From contig JBAMDO010000570.1 of NCBI GenBank assembly GCA_037074765.1, positions 1-64,000 on the forward strand: DNA of 64,000 nt, in the 5' to 3' direction. The translations under genes and the position numbers were made by a program. The notes under the pieces are model-generated. The model had not been told where the DNA came from. It ran no database searches and saw only the letters and a program-made list of their open reading frames with translations. Positions within the stretch are counted from its first letter, which is position 1, and every line of letters starts with the position of its first letter. Source of the stretch: Mansonella perstans (Eukaryota; Nematoda; Chromadorea; Rhabditida; Onchocercidae). Below are positions 1 through 14,600 of the stretch, one piece after another.

Positions 1-18
1 ATATATATATATATATAT
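1..18. repeat. (AT)n microsatellite at window edge
   Basis: Uninterrupted alternating AT dinucleotides, cut by the window start. Confidence 0.9.
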
Positions 19-990
19 GTATCTAGACAAATACGACGTTAATTTTTACCTTTAAAAAAAAAGGAGAATTTTAGGAGAAAATTAAAAGTGATAGAAACAA
101 ACAAGATTGATTTGAGAATGAAAAAAAAAAGCAAAGAAAAACAGGAACGATGAAAAATAATTAAATTTAAATAACTCAAGGAAAAAAACAAAAAAAAAGA
201 TTAATTAAAATATATTCCTAGTTTGATTTTTTAATAGAATATAAATTTAATTTAATTTAATTTAATGCTCAATGAAAAAAAGAAAACGTAAAAGAAAAAA
301 ATTGGTAAGATGATAAACCTAAGCTTAATTTTAACACAAAAATTTAGTAATGAATTGTATTAAACTAATTAAGCAAAAATAATAATTAAAGTAACTAAAT
401 AAGGAATAATAATGAAACAAAAGAAACGGATTTAAAATAATCTAAATAGTAATGAAATAAAATTACCACATTTTGTTTAATTAATTAAGAAACAAAAAGT
501 TTCTTCTTAATTAAGAGAAAAATTTATTTAACAAAAAATAGATCATACATATGTTTTATCTGTTCCCTGAAAGGACTAAAAATTTTTTGCCCAGTTTGGG
601 CAAAGTTTGGTAAGAAAAGGGAAAAAATTATTCCTTTAAAAATCTGAATGACATTTAATCATTCTTCAGTTATTATCCGTGAATCTTCTCGTTAAAATTT
701 TTTCTTTGGCCCGTATAATTTGTTACAACTATATGCAACTTCTTGGCTCATTTGGAAATTCTTAATGGAATTAAATAATGAGCTTCGCGGTTATCATATC
801 AAATTAGAAATGTTTAAATTGAAATTTAAACGAGAGCAAAATTCATTAATAATGCTAATTAATAATACTAAATGTTAGCTTTCCTAAAAAAATGAGTAGT
901 CTGTTTAATTTTTTATTTTAAATTATTTAAAATTTTCCTATAGAGACTTATTTACTCATTAATATATTAAAATAAATTAATTTAACATAT

Positions 991-1095
991 TTTCCTTTCT
1001 CTTCCTCTCTCTCTTTCTCTCTTTCGTCATTTGTCTTTCTCTTTCTCCTTCTCTTATTTGATCTTTTTCTTTTTCTCTTCATGTTTTCCCCTCCT
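991..1095. repeat. CT-rich low-complexity tract
   Basis: Long polypyrimidine stretch rich in TCTCTCT and TTTCTC. A second similar tract lies at about 1197-1257. Short open frames across these tracts encode only Leu/Ser/Phe runs and are not credible proteins. Confidence 0.8.
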
Positions 1096-2648
1096 TATAA
1101 TTCAGGTCATTAAATGCTTGTGCAGGTAAACAACACATACCAAACATTTATGGCATATAAAGATATAAATAAACTACATAGTATTACAAAATTCTTTTAT
1201 TCTCTTTTTCTCTCTTTTCCCTCTCCCTCTCTCTCTCTCTCTCTCTTTCTCTCTACTTTGTTGACTAGACCAATATCACTGTATAAATACATTCCAGTTA
1301 TATGAACAAAATAAGATTTATGACATATAATACTAATTTATTCATTTTATCTACATGTCCGTTGGATTATATAGTATCACATAAAATTGTGCAACTGCAA
1401 TGGTAATCTTTATTATTCATTGAAATTATCAGCCCTATATTATAATTATCACTAAAATTATCATCCCATAATTACTATAATTAATTACGATTCCCATCAG
1501 TTGTAAGTTAATTTTCACTTGTAACAAGTAAAAATCATCACAAGGCGATGGTTTCTATTTGATGAATTTATTCTCATCAATTTTTTCAACATCTATCATA
1601 AATTACTAGTTCTAGTTATTTCAACCTGATTAGAAACCATTTTTCCGTTCTTTTTTTCGTCTTAATTACATCTTAATTAAAATAAGTTCTAACGGCGCAG
1701 AAAAAAAAGTTCTTTCTATTTTTTGTTTAATAAGTAGTTCTTTTTTTTTTTTTTTGTTTTTGAATTATTAAAATTGCAAAGAAAGGGATAGTTTTCCAAC
1801 TGAGGCATCACTAATAAAAAAAGGAAAAGTAGCTTGTAATTAATTGTTAATTAACATTAATGATTTGCATAAAATTATGATAGTTACCACAAAATTATGC
1901 TTGTATAAAATCATGATAATTATCACAAAACTTTTAATAAGATTGCTTCAACCTTATGCTTTTAACACTGATAATTTTGCGTAATTTTATTTCAGTTACT
2001 TTTTATATGGCATCTCTCTCTTTCTTTTTCTCTTTCTATTTTTATTAGATAACAAAAGGATTTGAATTTTGTAGCATATTTTTGAAATTGCTTAGATTTT
2101 AAATATTTGTTTTGAATTGATGTATTGTTCTTGCAAAATTACAAAAAATATGATTAGCATTGAGAAATTAATAATTTTATCAGAATAATCAATATCGGTA
2201 CATTGATCTGATCGATATTATCTATCAACGTTTCGTTATATTCTGTTATAGTTAGATATTTCAGTCATTTACCATTGACTTTATTTAAACTGTTGTTATT
2301 GCTATCTGATTTCTTATCATTTCTCTATCACTATCGTTGTTACTACCTTTATTAGTTTTTACTTTTGCTTTTTTTTATTCATCCATTTGTGAGCTTTAAA
2401 AAAATGAACCTTTTCAAATGCCTGCTTTTCACTTTGTTCAAAATTCTTTTAAACTATGCCTTAGCATTTTGCCTCAAAATTGAATGATAGTTTTTGATCG
2501 ATTAAAAAATAATCAAAAATTAGATTTTAAATTTTTTAAGTAATTAATTATGGAAAAAATTTTTTTTTCCAAATTTATTTTAAGTAAATATACAATAATT
2601 AAAGCATAAATTTAATTGTTTTAATTCTATATATTTTTTTTGCTTCAG

Positions 2649-5600
2649 ATTTTGGATAAATGGTTGGTTGGAAAGAAATCATCCGATTCAGCGTTATATT
2701 CCGAGAAATGGCAAAAGGAATTTACATTGCGTCCAACATGGTGTGATGCCGACATGGCATTACAACAGATGAATCAGGTTTCAAATTTTTTGAGAGATTT
2801 TTTTCACAAAAAAAGAAATAAATTTTAGATTTTTATGGACTTTGATAAGACATTTTTAGTAATGATGAATTGGGAAAGGAAAATTAATTAAATACATTGA
2901 TAAATTAATTTAAAAATTTAAAATTCATTTTTTTTGTTAATTTCGAATTTCGAAATAAATACTAATTTTGTTAGTTTTTTTTTTTTAAAAAAAGGAAAAT
3001 GAAAATGGCATACCAGAATATATGATATCATATTATGTGATATTGATGATATATATTGTGACATTATCAAAAGTTTTAATTTTATTTTAATTTGATTTTA
3101 TAAAATTTTCAAATTGAAGATATCAGCTGCTAACATTGATTGAAATACAGTTCAGTTCCTCTCTAATTTTCTTCATGTTCATTAATTCAATTCTTTCCAT
3201 TTGAAAAAAAAGATAATTACATGAATTATTAAAATTGAAGGTTATTGAATTTTTTAAATTAAAAAATAGAAACCATAAAATTTCGAAGACTTGAAATTAT
3301 AAAAATTTGGGAAATTTTTTTTTTTTTTGTAACATAAAATAGATCTATGTATAAGTTGAGAAATTATCAAAAGAATTTCAAGCTTATCTTTTAGCTCGAT
3401 AAAATACTAAGGTCAAAGGTCAGAGGTGAAAAAAATTGACAGAAATTTATTAAAAGAAATTATTAAATTATTTAGAATTAAATTTTTTTTACAGGGTATA
3501 GCAACGGGTAATCGTTTAGCACTGTATTTACGTTCTTTTTTTCAATCATTACTTTTTACGCTGGGCTCATTTGTACAAAACTGGGCCTGGTCTGTTGTCA
3601 TTGTTGGTTTAAGTGTTTATTTGATCTGCGCCTCTGGATTGCAATACATTCATATTGAAACTGACTTAATTAAATTATGGGTATCACGTAAGTTGTTTAA
3701 TTTCCTTTTTCTTTGTTTGTTAAAAAATTTTTGATTTTAAAGATTTAAATTTTCTTTTTCGTGAAGTTCATTAATTTGTAAATTTTACAAAATTTACTCA
3801 TTAATTTATTTATGCAAAATTCATTTTCACATTTTTAATTAAGCTGAAATTAGCACGTAGATTGGTCTCACAGGTAAAAAAAGTGTAAAATTTTGTTCTA
3901 AAATTTGAAGTACAAAATTTTAGAAGGTGGACGTTTACATGAAGAATTGAATTTTCTTCAAAATGTTCGACAAAATAGTCATTATGATGGTGGTGGTGTA
4001 GTTCGTGAAAAGCGTTCAGCTAATTCCGAAAATTCAGGTTTTTTTTTAAATCTTTCAGTTTTAAGTATTAATTTAATTGCGTGCAATTTGAAATGATTTT
4101 AAACATTATTTAAGTAAATTGATTGTAGTCAACATTTCAAACATTGTTTAATTAAATTAATCATATTTAACGTCTCAAACATTATTTAATTATATTTAAC
4201 ATTTCAAACATTATTTAATTAAACTAATTATACATGACATTTTTTTACAATTCTCATTCATCTAAGCTTTTTCAAGTTAATCAAATTCATGAAAATGAGA
4301 TTTTTAAATTTCATTTTATTTTCTTATTGAACTTGTATTTTTTAAATGGACTTTTTTTTAAAAGACAATTTTGTTTTTTTTTAAAACTAAACTTACCCAT
4401 ACTGTCTATTTTATTTAAGCAAAATCATAGTTACAGATATTCATATGCCATTAGTTTCTGTAAAATCGATGCACGATGATGAAAGCAGTAATAGAAATAT
4501 GGAAAATGCATTTGATAGTCGATTTCAGGTATAACTATTTGAAGAACTCAAGACAAAATGATAATTGATATGATGTTCTTATCGTAATTTTATTTGCAGT
4601 ATTTACAGTATTATTCAAATTATTACTTAACGTAATATTATGCAAAGTTATTAATTATATGAAATGCATTTATGTTTTATGTAAATTGGCAAAATGGAAA
4701 TTATTCCAAAAAATTTTGAATACTTTATTTGTAATTTTTGTTATTAAAAATTTAACTTTTCGTAGGTTCTGATACAAACACCTGTAGCACAAGGAATTAA
4801 TGCTTTAACTAAGGAATCATTACTTAAACATGTTCAAATTATGGAAGAAATTGCAAGTTTTCAAGTGGAAATGTATGGCAGGTATGTTTGCATGCATTAA
4901 ATTTAAATGAATAATTGATTTCAAAAAAAACTAAACTTAGTTTTTTTAAATTTCAGGATTTTTTTTAGTTTGTAATTTTTTCGGTACAAATTGTTTTTTT
5001 TTCCTTCTTATCTAGGATGATAGGTAAAATATTTGAAAAACAAATGGCTGTCACCTGAACTGTCCCAGCAACTACCAATAGATAAAGTCGAAATTACTTT
5101 TTGAACAAGCATCCCAATCATTGAGAGAAATGTATAAAAGTTATGACTTTGCAATAAAAAATTTTCTGCTCGAAATTTATGATTATTTTTAGAAATTGGA
5201 CTTTGGCCGATATTTGCTTCAAGCCACCATCACCAAAATTATCGCAAGGACCACTTGCAAGTGTAATGTCCACATTACTGGATCGTTTAATCCCATGCAT
5301 TTGGATTACACCAATAGACTGCTTCTGGGAAGGATCGAAACCACTGGGACCATCACCACCACTTACTTTAGGGTTTTTTTTTGTGAATGTTAAAAACATT
5401 CTTAATATTATTTAAATGGACAAAAAAATTGTTTCAAATTTTTGTTTGCATTATTTCGCTTATTTGTTTTTTTTTTGACGTCAAGTCAAATTTTAAAGTA
5501 ATAGTTTAGTTCTTAAATATTAGAACATTTATAGGTCTGATATACATACTTTTATCACATCCTTACCAAAAGGCGATATATCGTGGAGAAATTTGAATCC

Positions 5601-8600
5601 ATCAGCAGTGCTGAAAGAAATTTCAACACTTTTCGATCTCGGAATAATTGCCAATTTCTTTGAAAGAGTAAGCAGGAAATTTTTACAGAATATTTGATGA
5701 ATCGAGAAAATTTTTTGAAATGATCAATTTTCATCAAATTTCAAAAAAAAATAGCTGCTTAATTTTTAATTGAAAATTTTAAATTTTACAGGCTGGAATA
5801 GGAGCTGCTTATTTGGATCGTTGGTGTATTGATCCGTTAGATTATGAATGTCCATCTACAGCACCAAATGCTTTTAATCATTGTAAAGCATTCAAAAAAT
5901 TTCAAACTTGGAATATGACAATGCCAAAAAGTGAACAGATCAGATTGGATGCTGAAATAATATCGGTGAACAAAACAGAACCAGATGATGCGACATTACA
6001 AATTTTTGATGAAATTTTTGGTCCGACTTTTTTTCAAGAAAATTTATTTTACACTGTTTGCGCTGTGATCTTTCTTTTCCAGATTTATTTTCTTGTGAAA
6101 TTTCAGGATAATAATATGTTAGCACTTAATCATACCTTTTTTTTTACCTGAAGAAAGTATTACAAACGGAAACCCACTTAATTAAAGATTGTTCTAGTAA
6201 AATTAAATTAATTAAGCAAAAAGAATGAAATCGATAAATTGTGCTACTATTATAATATAATGTTAATAGTGCTTTTATAAATTTTATTACTTTGTGGAAT
6301 AATTTCAATTTTATTTTCAATTTCGATTTTTTTCCTTTTATAATTGAAAATTTTAATTTTTTACAATTTTTTATAATCATTTTTAACAGTAATGATAGCT
6401 TTAGTAATAACAGCTTTTCATTTTATTAATCTTAATTTTATTTCTTACAAAATTTCAGGTAAAAAGAGACGTAAACGAGAAACGATAGCGTCAACGATAA
6501 AATCGACTAAAAAAAACCATACCGAAGATGAAAGCTCTGATTATTATGCTTATGAAGATGATAATGATAATGATTATAGTATCAATAAGACTGATACAAA
6601 AAGTATAGTTATTTTAACTTATCAATTAATTTGAAATATTCAAATGAAAAGACAAATAAGAATTTAAGTAGTTGATACACTGCTGATACTGAATTTGATT
6701 ATAAAAATTGATATAAGTAAAAATTCAAAATGTTTAAAAAGCAAAAATTTTAAAAAAAATTTAAAAATAAAAAAAGGTTCATTTTAAAAATGCATTAAGT
6801 GAAATAAGATTTAGATGAAATGTGCATTAAGTAAAAATAAGATATAGATTAAAATATGTATGATTTGATTTGTTATTAAATAATGAATATAGTATTTAGG
6901 CCTGAAATATTTCAAATTTATAGAAAATTTTTTTTTTTTTTGGGAAAATGTCATTGGATATTTGGATTCATAAATCTGTAGATAATATTTGACAAGAATT
7001 TTTAAAAATTGAAAAAGAAAGCTGTTATTTTTTTATGGTAGATAAATAAGCATATCATAGTGTTTATTGAACATTTTACAGGTAAAGAGGAAATTGCTGA
7101 AGAAGAACAATGTTTGCGTTATGATAAAAGTTTTCTAAAATGGCTGGATCAAAATAAACATCGTTGGAGCGAATTTTTAACGCAGGTTGAAATCATAATT
7201 AAATGATGAGCTCTTTTCCTGCATAATCTTTCATTTAGCATCATTCATTTTATTTCTCTTATTAACTTACGCTGTTTTTTTTTTTTTTTTTTTTTTTTTT
7301 GCTATTTTTTTATAGTGCTAATTAATTCGACTTTGATTTGCATGTCTCGTTTTATTATTTCACAACTTTGAAAATGTGAAAAAATTTTTTAAGCGTATTA
7401 ATTTTTGATTAATTAAAAACTATGCATCGTTTTTTCATTTATTTAAAAAAAGTTAGGTTTTTTTGTTACTGTTCATATCTTTGTCTTTCAGAGGCGCTAT
7501 TCAAAAGTTATTTCAGGAAGAAATGCCAGAATATCCAGATTATGGAAAAGTAATGACAGGTGGATGTCGTGGATTTGCTCGAAATATAATGGCATGGCCG
7601 GAAGATTTAATAATTGGTGGTGTAAAGCGGTTAAATCATAAATTAATTAGTGCTGAAGCTTTTCAAAGCGTATTTCTAGTTGCATCTAGCAATGAAGTCT
7701 TTTCACGTTTTAAGGTTTGGTCAGCTTTTTTATTTAATTTCATTTCAGATTGTGTTATTCATTTGTGAGAATATCAAAATCATATATAGAATGTTCTGGA
7801 TTGATCATTTCATATTTCTAAATCACATTTACAGATCACTTCATTTAAACATATCTATTAATTAGAGCGAATTAATTACTTATAGATCAAATAAAATCTA
7901 CTTATAAGTCGTCTATTTATAGGTTAAAAAAGTAATTGAATTTAAAAAAAAGTTGTTAAAAAATATTATTTTGTTACTAAGCAAAAGAATATGATGCTGA
8001 TGATGATTATGATAATAATAATGATGATGATGATATTGATGAAACATTCGAGAAAGTGATTCGCTGACTGCTTGGAAGAATATTATTATAATTTGTTTTG
8101 CATATATTTCAGACAGATTCGTCTACGCCTGTACTCATGATCATATATTAGATTCTACTTTAGGCGCAAAAGCCGGATTTGGCGTCAAATCTGAATGTTG
8201 ACACTTGGAATCCATATCATGCATCACAAGTTATTTCAGCATGGCAACGAAATTTTACGCAAAATATTTATGAACATCGTTGGAACACAGAGGTTAACGA
8301 TGTTTATCTTTCAGTGATTAGTTAAATGTCAAGAATTTCACGATAGCAATGCATGTTAAAATCGCCAAAATTTATATGCTATTGTACTGTATTTTGGGCA
8401 TCTCCTTTCTTAGTATATTACATTAATTAGAGGGAATTAACTTAACTTAATTTCAGTATCTGTAAATTTAGTGAATAATTACTTAAAAGAAAAGACATTT
8501 ACTATTTCATATTTGCTACACATTGATATTTCCATATGCCATAGAATCATTTTGGCTCATACATAATATCACTAAAAAATTTATTTATAAGCTTCTGGCT

Positions 8601-11600
8601 TATAGACGGTTTTATCGCTAGACCTCTGGTTTATAGATAGTTTTATCACTAAGCTTTTGGAATATAGTTTTATTATTAGACATTTAGCTTAAAGATAATT
8701 TTATCATCAAAATTCTAGCTTTATGATGGTTTTATGAACAAGCTTCTGGCTTATAGGTAGTTTTTTATTATTAAATCAAGATTCATTTTTATAATCATTT
8801 TTTTTTTACAACAACTTGGTACGATAGCTTGGAATGTAATTGATTTACTATTATGATACAATGCTTTTGAACGTTTTTTTAATATCTGTTTTAATAATAT
8901 AATCTATCTTTCTTGCTTGATTATAGGATGGAAATTTTTTTAGATACACCGTCAAGTACATCCACTTTCCTCAACATCTCTGGAAGATATGCTAGAGGAA
9001 TTTAGTCGGTTCAAATTTTTCATTATCTTCATGGGATATTTCTTAATGGTTTGCTTTTTCTTTTTTTCTAAAATTGTATTTTCTTAAATTTAAAAAAAAA
9101 AAGTTCAATAAAGATTCTTTCTTAGAATTACAGTAAATTCTAGAGAGTTTTACACTGTAAATTGCATAACAGTAGAAATTGTATCATTTGTCGGCGATAG
9201 AAGTTTACTGTACTCATACAATTTACTACTTCACAAAAGCAAGAAAAAAGGTATTAGGTATAAGTTACTAAATGTTAACAGAAATAAGTTAGTTATACAA
9301 ATGAACAAGCAAAATATTATTTTAATGAATGAATTTCTATCATTGCTTCAGGTAATAGTTGACTTGTCATTTCATTTAATAGTTCGCAATATTAAGATAT
9401 AAAGGTCATCCTTTTTTAAGCTGTAAGATATTTGCTACAGGACAAATCAAATATTAAAGGAATGAAAGGAAATTTAGATGAGAATTGAAATAATGACACT
9501 TTTTGAGATTTTTTCGATCTGATTATATACATCAGGATTTAAGGTCAAAATTTTGGTAAGCCTTTTTTGGTCATCATTCAGGGTTAAACTATTTTTCTTT
9601 CATCATTATTAAACTGACCCTTAGGATGATAGTTTCTGTGATTATCAGACGCTTTTCATATCCGTGCGGATGAGTACTAAAATCCCTTTGTGACATCAAA
9701 ACCATTATTTTTATCCTAAATTCCTCTTATCGTAATTTTATTTGCAGTATTTGCAGTATCTTATCGCAATCTTATTTGCAGTACTACCTCGTCTCGATTT
9801 ATTATAACATAATTTTAATTTCATTAATTCGATGCTACATGTTTGTCAGACATTTGAAATACAAGCATTTTTACTAGGTTTTAAAAAAATAATTTAAGCT
9901 GGAAATTTCACAAATTTTTAGAAGTGAAGGTATATTCATTATAATGCTCGTCTGTATCGAATTTTGTAAGCTTTAAATTATTCAATGACATATTATTGTT
10001 AAACGATGATTTTGTTTAATCCAATTTTCGGTAACCCGATACTGTAGTTCGAAATGAAAAAATTATTTTCCATTTAAAATTTTTAATCTTTGAGCATGAA
10101 GTTTAAAATAATTCCACATATTGAATTTTTTATGCATTTTGAACAGTTAAAAAATAATTATTTGAAGACATTTGAACTTTTTTTAAGATTCATCAAAAAG
10201 TTCAAGTGTTATTTAGTATGGTATTTTTGCACTAAATTATAATTATTCAGATCTAATGCTAATAACTTTTAATCAACCAGCTGCGCCATTCGAGCTATTG
10301 GTTAATTTGAATCTGAATTGCAGTTTATTTATGCGGGATGGACACAATTAAGTTGGGATGGTTGGTGGTTTGCGGTAAATTCATCAGTTGGTCTGAGTAT
10401 CCTTGGTGTTTTTCTGGTTACTTATGCAAGTATTTCTGGTCTTGGAGTATCTTCATATATAGGTATTCACTGTAATGCAGCCACAACACAGGTATTATTT
10501 TAAAAAAAAATCAATTTTTTTTTTTTTTTTTTTAACCTAGCTTTCAATATAAAAAAATTTATTTAATTAAAAGAGCATTCTGACACAACAAATAAGTTTG
10601 CTTGTTAAGTTTAAAACGTGCTCATCGATATTTTTATCTTGTAAAGGGAATAATGCGGATTTTGGAGCAACAAAATTCAAAATTCAAATTTGTAATTTCT
10701 GTATTTTTTTACTGACAAATTAATTGGATATTGTGGCCCAAAATGCATGCCATTTTTTATTATTCAACTAATTTAAGTTTTAATTTATTTCTACAACTGG
10801 TAGTTTTAAGTTAGGTTTTAAATTAAATTTAATTTTTTCTGTATAATTTATATTAATTTTAAATAATGAGCAAATAAATTCAGATTGTACCGTTTTTGAC
10901 ATTGGGATTGGGCGTTGATGATATGTTCCTGTTACTTCACAACTATAGACATATGCATGATGCAATTAAAAATAACGAAATTGGTAATTTATTTATTTCT
11001 TCCTAAATTTATTATTGTTTTGATTTACAAATGTGTTATTTGAAATTTTCCGAAGAAAAAGTTTGAACAATTAGTTTTTTTTGTTGAAAAATTAAAATCA
11101 AGGAAGTTTTTTTTTTTGATAATTTGTTTAATATTAAATTCAGGTATATTAATGAAGGAAACCGGTATTAGTGTTGTAATTACATCAATAAATAATATTA
11201 TTGCATTTATGGCTGGAACACTTCTTCCTATCCCAGCTCTAAAATCATTTTGTTCACAGGTGAAATTTTTTTTTTCACTTGTAAATTAATCATTTGTCAC
11301 TTTTAATATTTGTCTTTTTTTTTTGCGAAAGTTTGATTTTTTATATTTAATGATTCAGTTGTCACCTTATGTTATTTTTTCATTTACAATCATGTTATTT
11401 TGATTCATTTAGGATACTTCATTTTTAAATATTTTTTTAATTTTTAATATTTCATTAGCTTTAATAATTTTAATTTTATTTAACGCATACGTTTCACATT
11501 CTGAGATTTTTTTTTCTTGGAATCTCTTGATATAAATGAGGAAGTGCTGATAATTAACAAGGCTTTATCTTTTTATCTGTGCAATTTATTTTAATAACAA

Positions 11601-14600
11601 ACTGTGGTGTGCATAAAAAATTAGAGTAACAAAAATTTGCCTGGTGAAATCAAAAATGAAATTAGGTGAAATGATATTGTCGTTCTAGATCTCTGTATTC
11701 TCGGTCTTATTACTGTAGTTACTATTGTTCTAAGCCTTAGCAATGTAATTCTAAACCTTTATTCTCGATTATCTTTAAAAATATTCATTTTCTTTAAAGA
11801 AAAAATATTATGATTGTATTAATTTGATGAGTATATTTTCTAAATAAGCAGACACGAAGAGAACATTTTTTTTGTGAATTTTCATTTTTAAATTTAGTAT
11901 TTGTTTTTTAACTTGAAACTTTGCGATTAATTTGAAACTTAAAAAAATAATTAAAAATAAAATTTTTTTTTATTTTGCAGACAGCAATTTTATTAACATT
12001 TAACATAATCGCTATTATGGTAATTTATCCGGCAATGATAGCACTTGATTTAAGACGACGTCGTGCCTGCAAGCGTGACTTAGGTTTTTGTTGCACGGGT
12101 AGTTCTGCGGCTGCCAAAAAGGTTCTTTATATTATTTTTTGAAAAAAAACTTAAATTTAAAGATATAAAAGGATTGCTTTTAAAAGTAATTTCTTAAAAC
12201 TTTGTTTAATTTTAAAAAATTTAATTTAATTTAAATTTAAAAAATTGTTAAATTAGTGAATTTTTTTTGAAAATTAATTACCATTAATTACACACGATAG
12301 TGATGATGGTTATGATAATGATTATAAGTTGTTTTATTTCAGCTTAGAGTGGAATCCTTAGAATTAAATATGGGGAAACATGTTGTAAGAAGTTTATCAA
12401 AAACTGGTCACGTCTATCCTGGCCCACCACCTTCTATATTACTAAAGAATGATAGTAATAAGAAGAAATGGTACACGTTAAGTGGATTTTTGCAGACTTA
12501 TTACATTCCTTTCTTAACAATGCCGTTAACAAAGGTTGGTAATTAATTAATTAATATTACTGATTGTTTTTTGTCCAAGAAAAGTTATCATTTGAAAAAA
12601 AAATCTTATCATTTGAAAGTAAAAATATTGATAAGAAATCAAATCTTTAATTTCTTATCAGCAATGTGTTATAGCTGATGGTAATCGTCGCATGCATATC
12701 ACTGTTTTTAATTAGCTGTTTTGGCCTTTATCAGTCAAGCCTTGGATTAGAATTATCTGATGTTCTACCAGAAGGAACAGCACCAGCTGCATTTTTAAGA
12801 GCACGAGAGAAATACTTCAGTTTTTATCCAATGTTTGCAATTTTGAAAGGCAACGAAATTAATTTTCCGGAACAACAAGAACAAATTGAACAGTATCGCT
12901 TAGATATTGGTAAAAAAAAAAATTGCTGAAATCATTTCTTAATTCTTGTAAAAAATTCATGATAAAGTCAAAAAAGAAAATCATTATTTTTTCAAAAACT
13001 GAAATTTTTCAAATAAACTTTTTGTTTATATGTCATTTTAATGCAATTAATTATATTTTAATTTTGTGCTATTGTTGTTGTAGCAAAATCACACTATGTG
13101 ATCAAAGTGAATGGTCATCCAAGTGAAGAGTACTGGCTATCCATGATGCGTACTTGGCTTAGTTCAATACAGAAGCACTTAGATGATGCGGTAAAAAATG
13201 GTGATATAAATGCAGTCACTGGTGAGATAAAGGCTAATATTAAAATTACCGATGAAGCAAGGATTGCAAGACATCTTGTTTGCTCCTATGGCAATAATTA
13301 TAATTGCACAGGAAGAGTAAGACTTAATGAATTATTTACAAAAATGCGAAATTTTATTTTTGATTTTATAATTTACTCTTTTTAAATGTACTAATAATTA
13401 AGCTAATATGTAAATACTGCAATCATTTTTTTTTTACATCAAATCTGCGAAAACTTTTTTTGCAGAATTAGTTTAATTAAAGATTTATTGCATAAAGAAG
13501 TGATTTGTCTTGATAACAGAAAAAGTCATCGATGTCGATGTATTTCACTAATTGTTATAATTTTAATCTATTTCATTAATTATCATCATTTCTAGATTAG
13601 TACAATTAAATTGGTGGATGGTGCTGGTATGATTAATACCGATGGTTTTTACAATTATTTAACCGCATGGTACAATCTTGATAGTATGATGTATTATGTT
13701 TCGCAAGCTTCATTTTATCCCGTACCTCCTGCATGGACATTTACTTCAGTTAGTTTTTCGCTAAATTTAATTAAGCATATTTTGGGAAAATTTAATTTTG
13801 AATCGAACATTTAAATGATAAAGAGTGATAATTTCAGCATGAAAAAGTAGTTCCACCAGCATTACCACCAGCTTATAGTCAAATACCATTCTATCTTACT
13901 GATTTGGTTGATACACCGGTGATTATCAAAATGATACGAGTAAGACTTTTTTTGGGATTTTTTCCTCCCATAACTTTTCCCTCTCTTCCATAAATATTTT
14001 CTTACTTATCTATCGACCATTAATTTAAATTTCTCGTTTTTATTAAAGTTCAAACTTCATCCTTTCAATTGCATTGGCATTGCATTTTTTATCCACTATA
14101 AATTGATGGATATTTTAATTTTACAGTCAAAATTGTAAACTGTGCAAAATTAAGCCTTTAAAAAATTTCACACTCAAAGTAAATAATTGTATCATACATT
14201 GATTAACAATTTTTTATTATTAGAACAAAATTTTGACAAAAAGCTTAATAATTTAAGGAAGATTGTTATTTTAAGGAAATTCGAAGCGTTTGTGATCGAT
14301 ACACAGAACAAGGCTTACCGAATTTCCCAAGTGGTATCGCATTCATATTCTGGGAACAGTATCTCAGTTTGAGGTTATAATGGATCAATTTTTTTTAAAA
14401 TTCTACTAAAACATGACTTATCACTGTAATCATATCGTCATCGTCTTATCATTATTGTTACATCATTATTATCGTTATCATCATATCATTATCGTCATAT
14501 CATTCTTATTATCAGCATCATATTATTAGCATCAAATTTAGTCAGACTGCTGTTAATTAACTAAAATAAGCTGATCGCAAAATTTTTTTTTTGGAAGAGA

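Larger units (their letters stand above)
1..2648. other. AT-rich 5' region without an identified gene
   Basis: No convincing coding exon was recognised. The stretch is A/T-rich with homopolymer runs and pyrimidine-rich tracts. It lies directly upstream of the first recognised exon of the Patched-family gene, which begins inside the protein with no start codon. Any missing N-terminal exon and the promoter should therefore be here or left of the window. A short CAG|GTAAAC junction near 1125 could be a splice donor but cannot be tied to the gene. Confidence 0.5.

Noticed and set aside
1114..1305. Open frame over a CT-rich tract
   Set aside because: Encodes a Leu/Ser run from simple sequence; no splice or family support.
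5118..5399. Minus-strand open frame opposite patched exon 6
   Set aside because: Antisense shadow of a conserved Patched exon.
7463..7516. Using the CTTTCAG acceptor at 7485-7491 for patched exon 11
   Set aside because: It breaks phase with exon 10; the next acceptor TATTTCAG at 7516 keeps frame and the Patched alignment.
7990..8066. Acidic Asp/Asn-rich extra exon in patched intron 11
   Set aside because: Triplet microsatellite with no in-phase splice sites.
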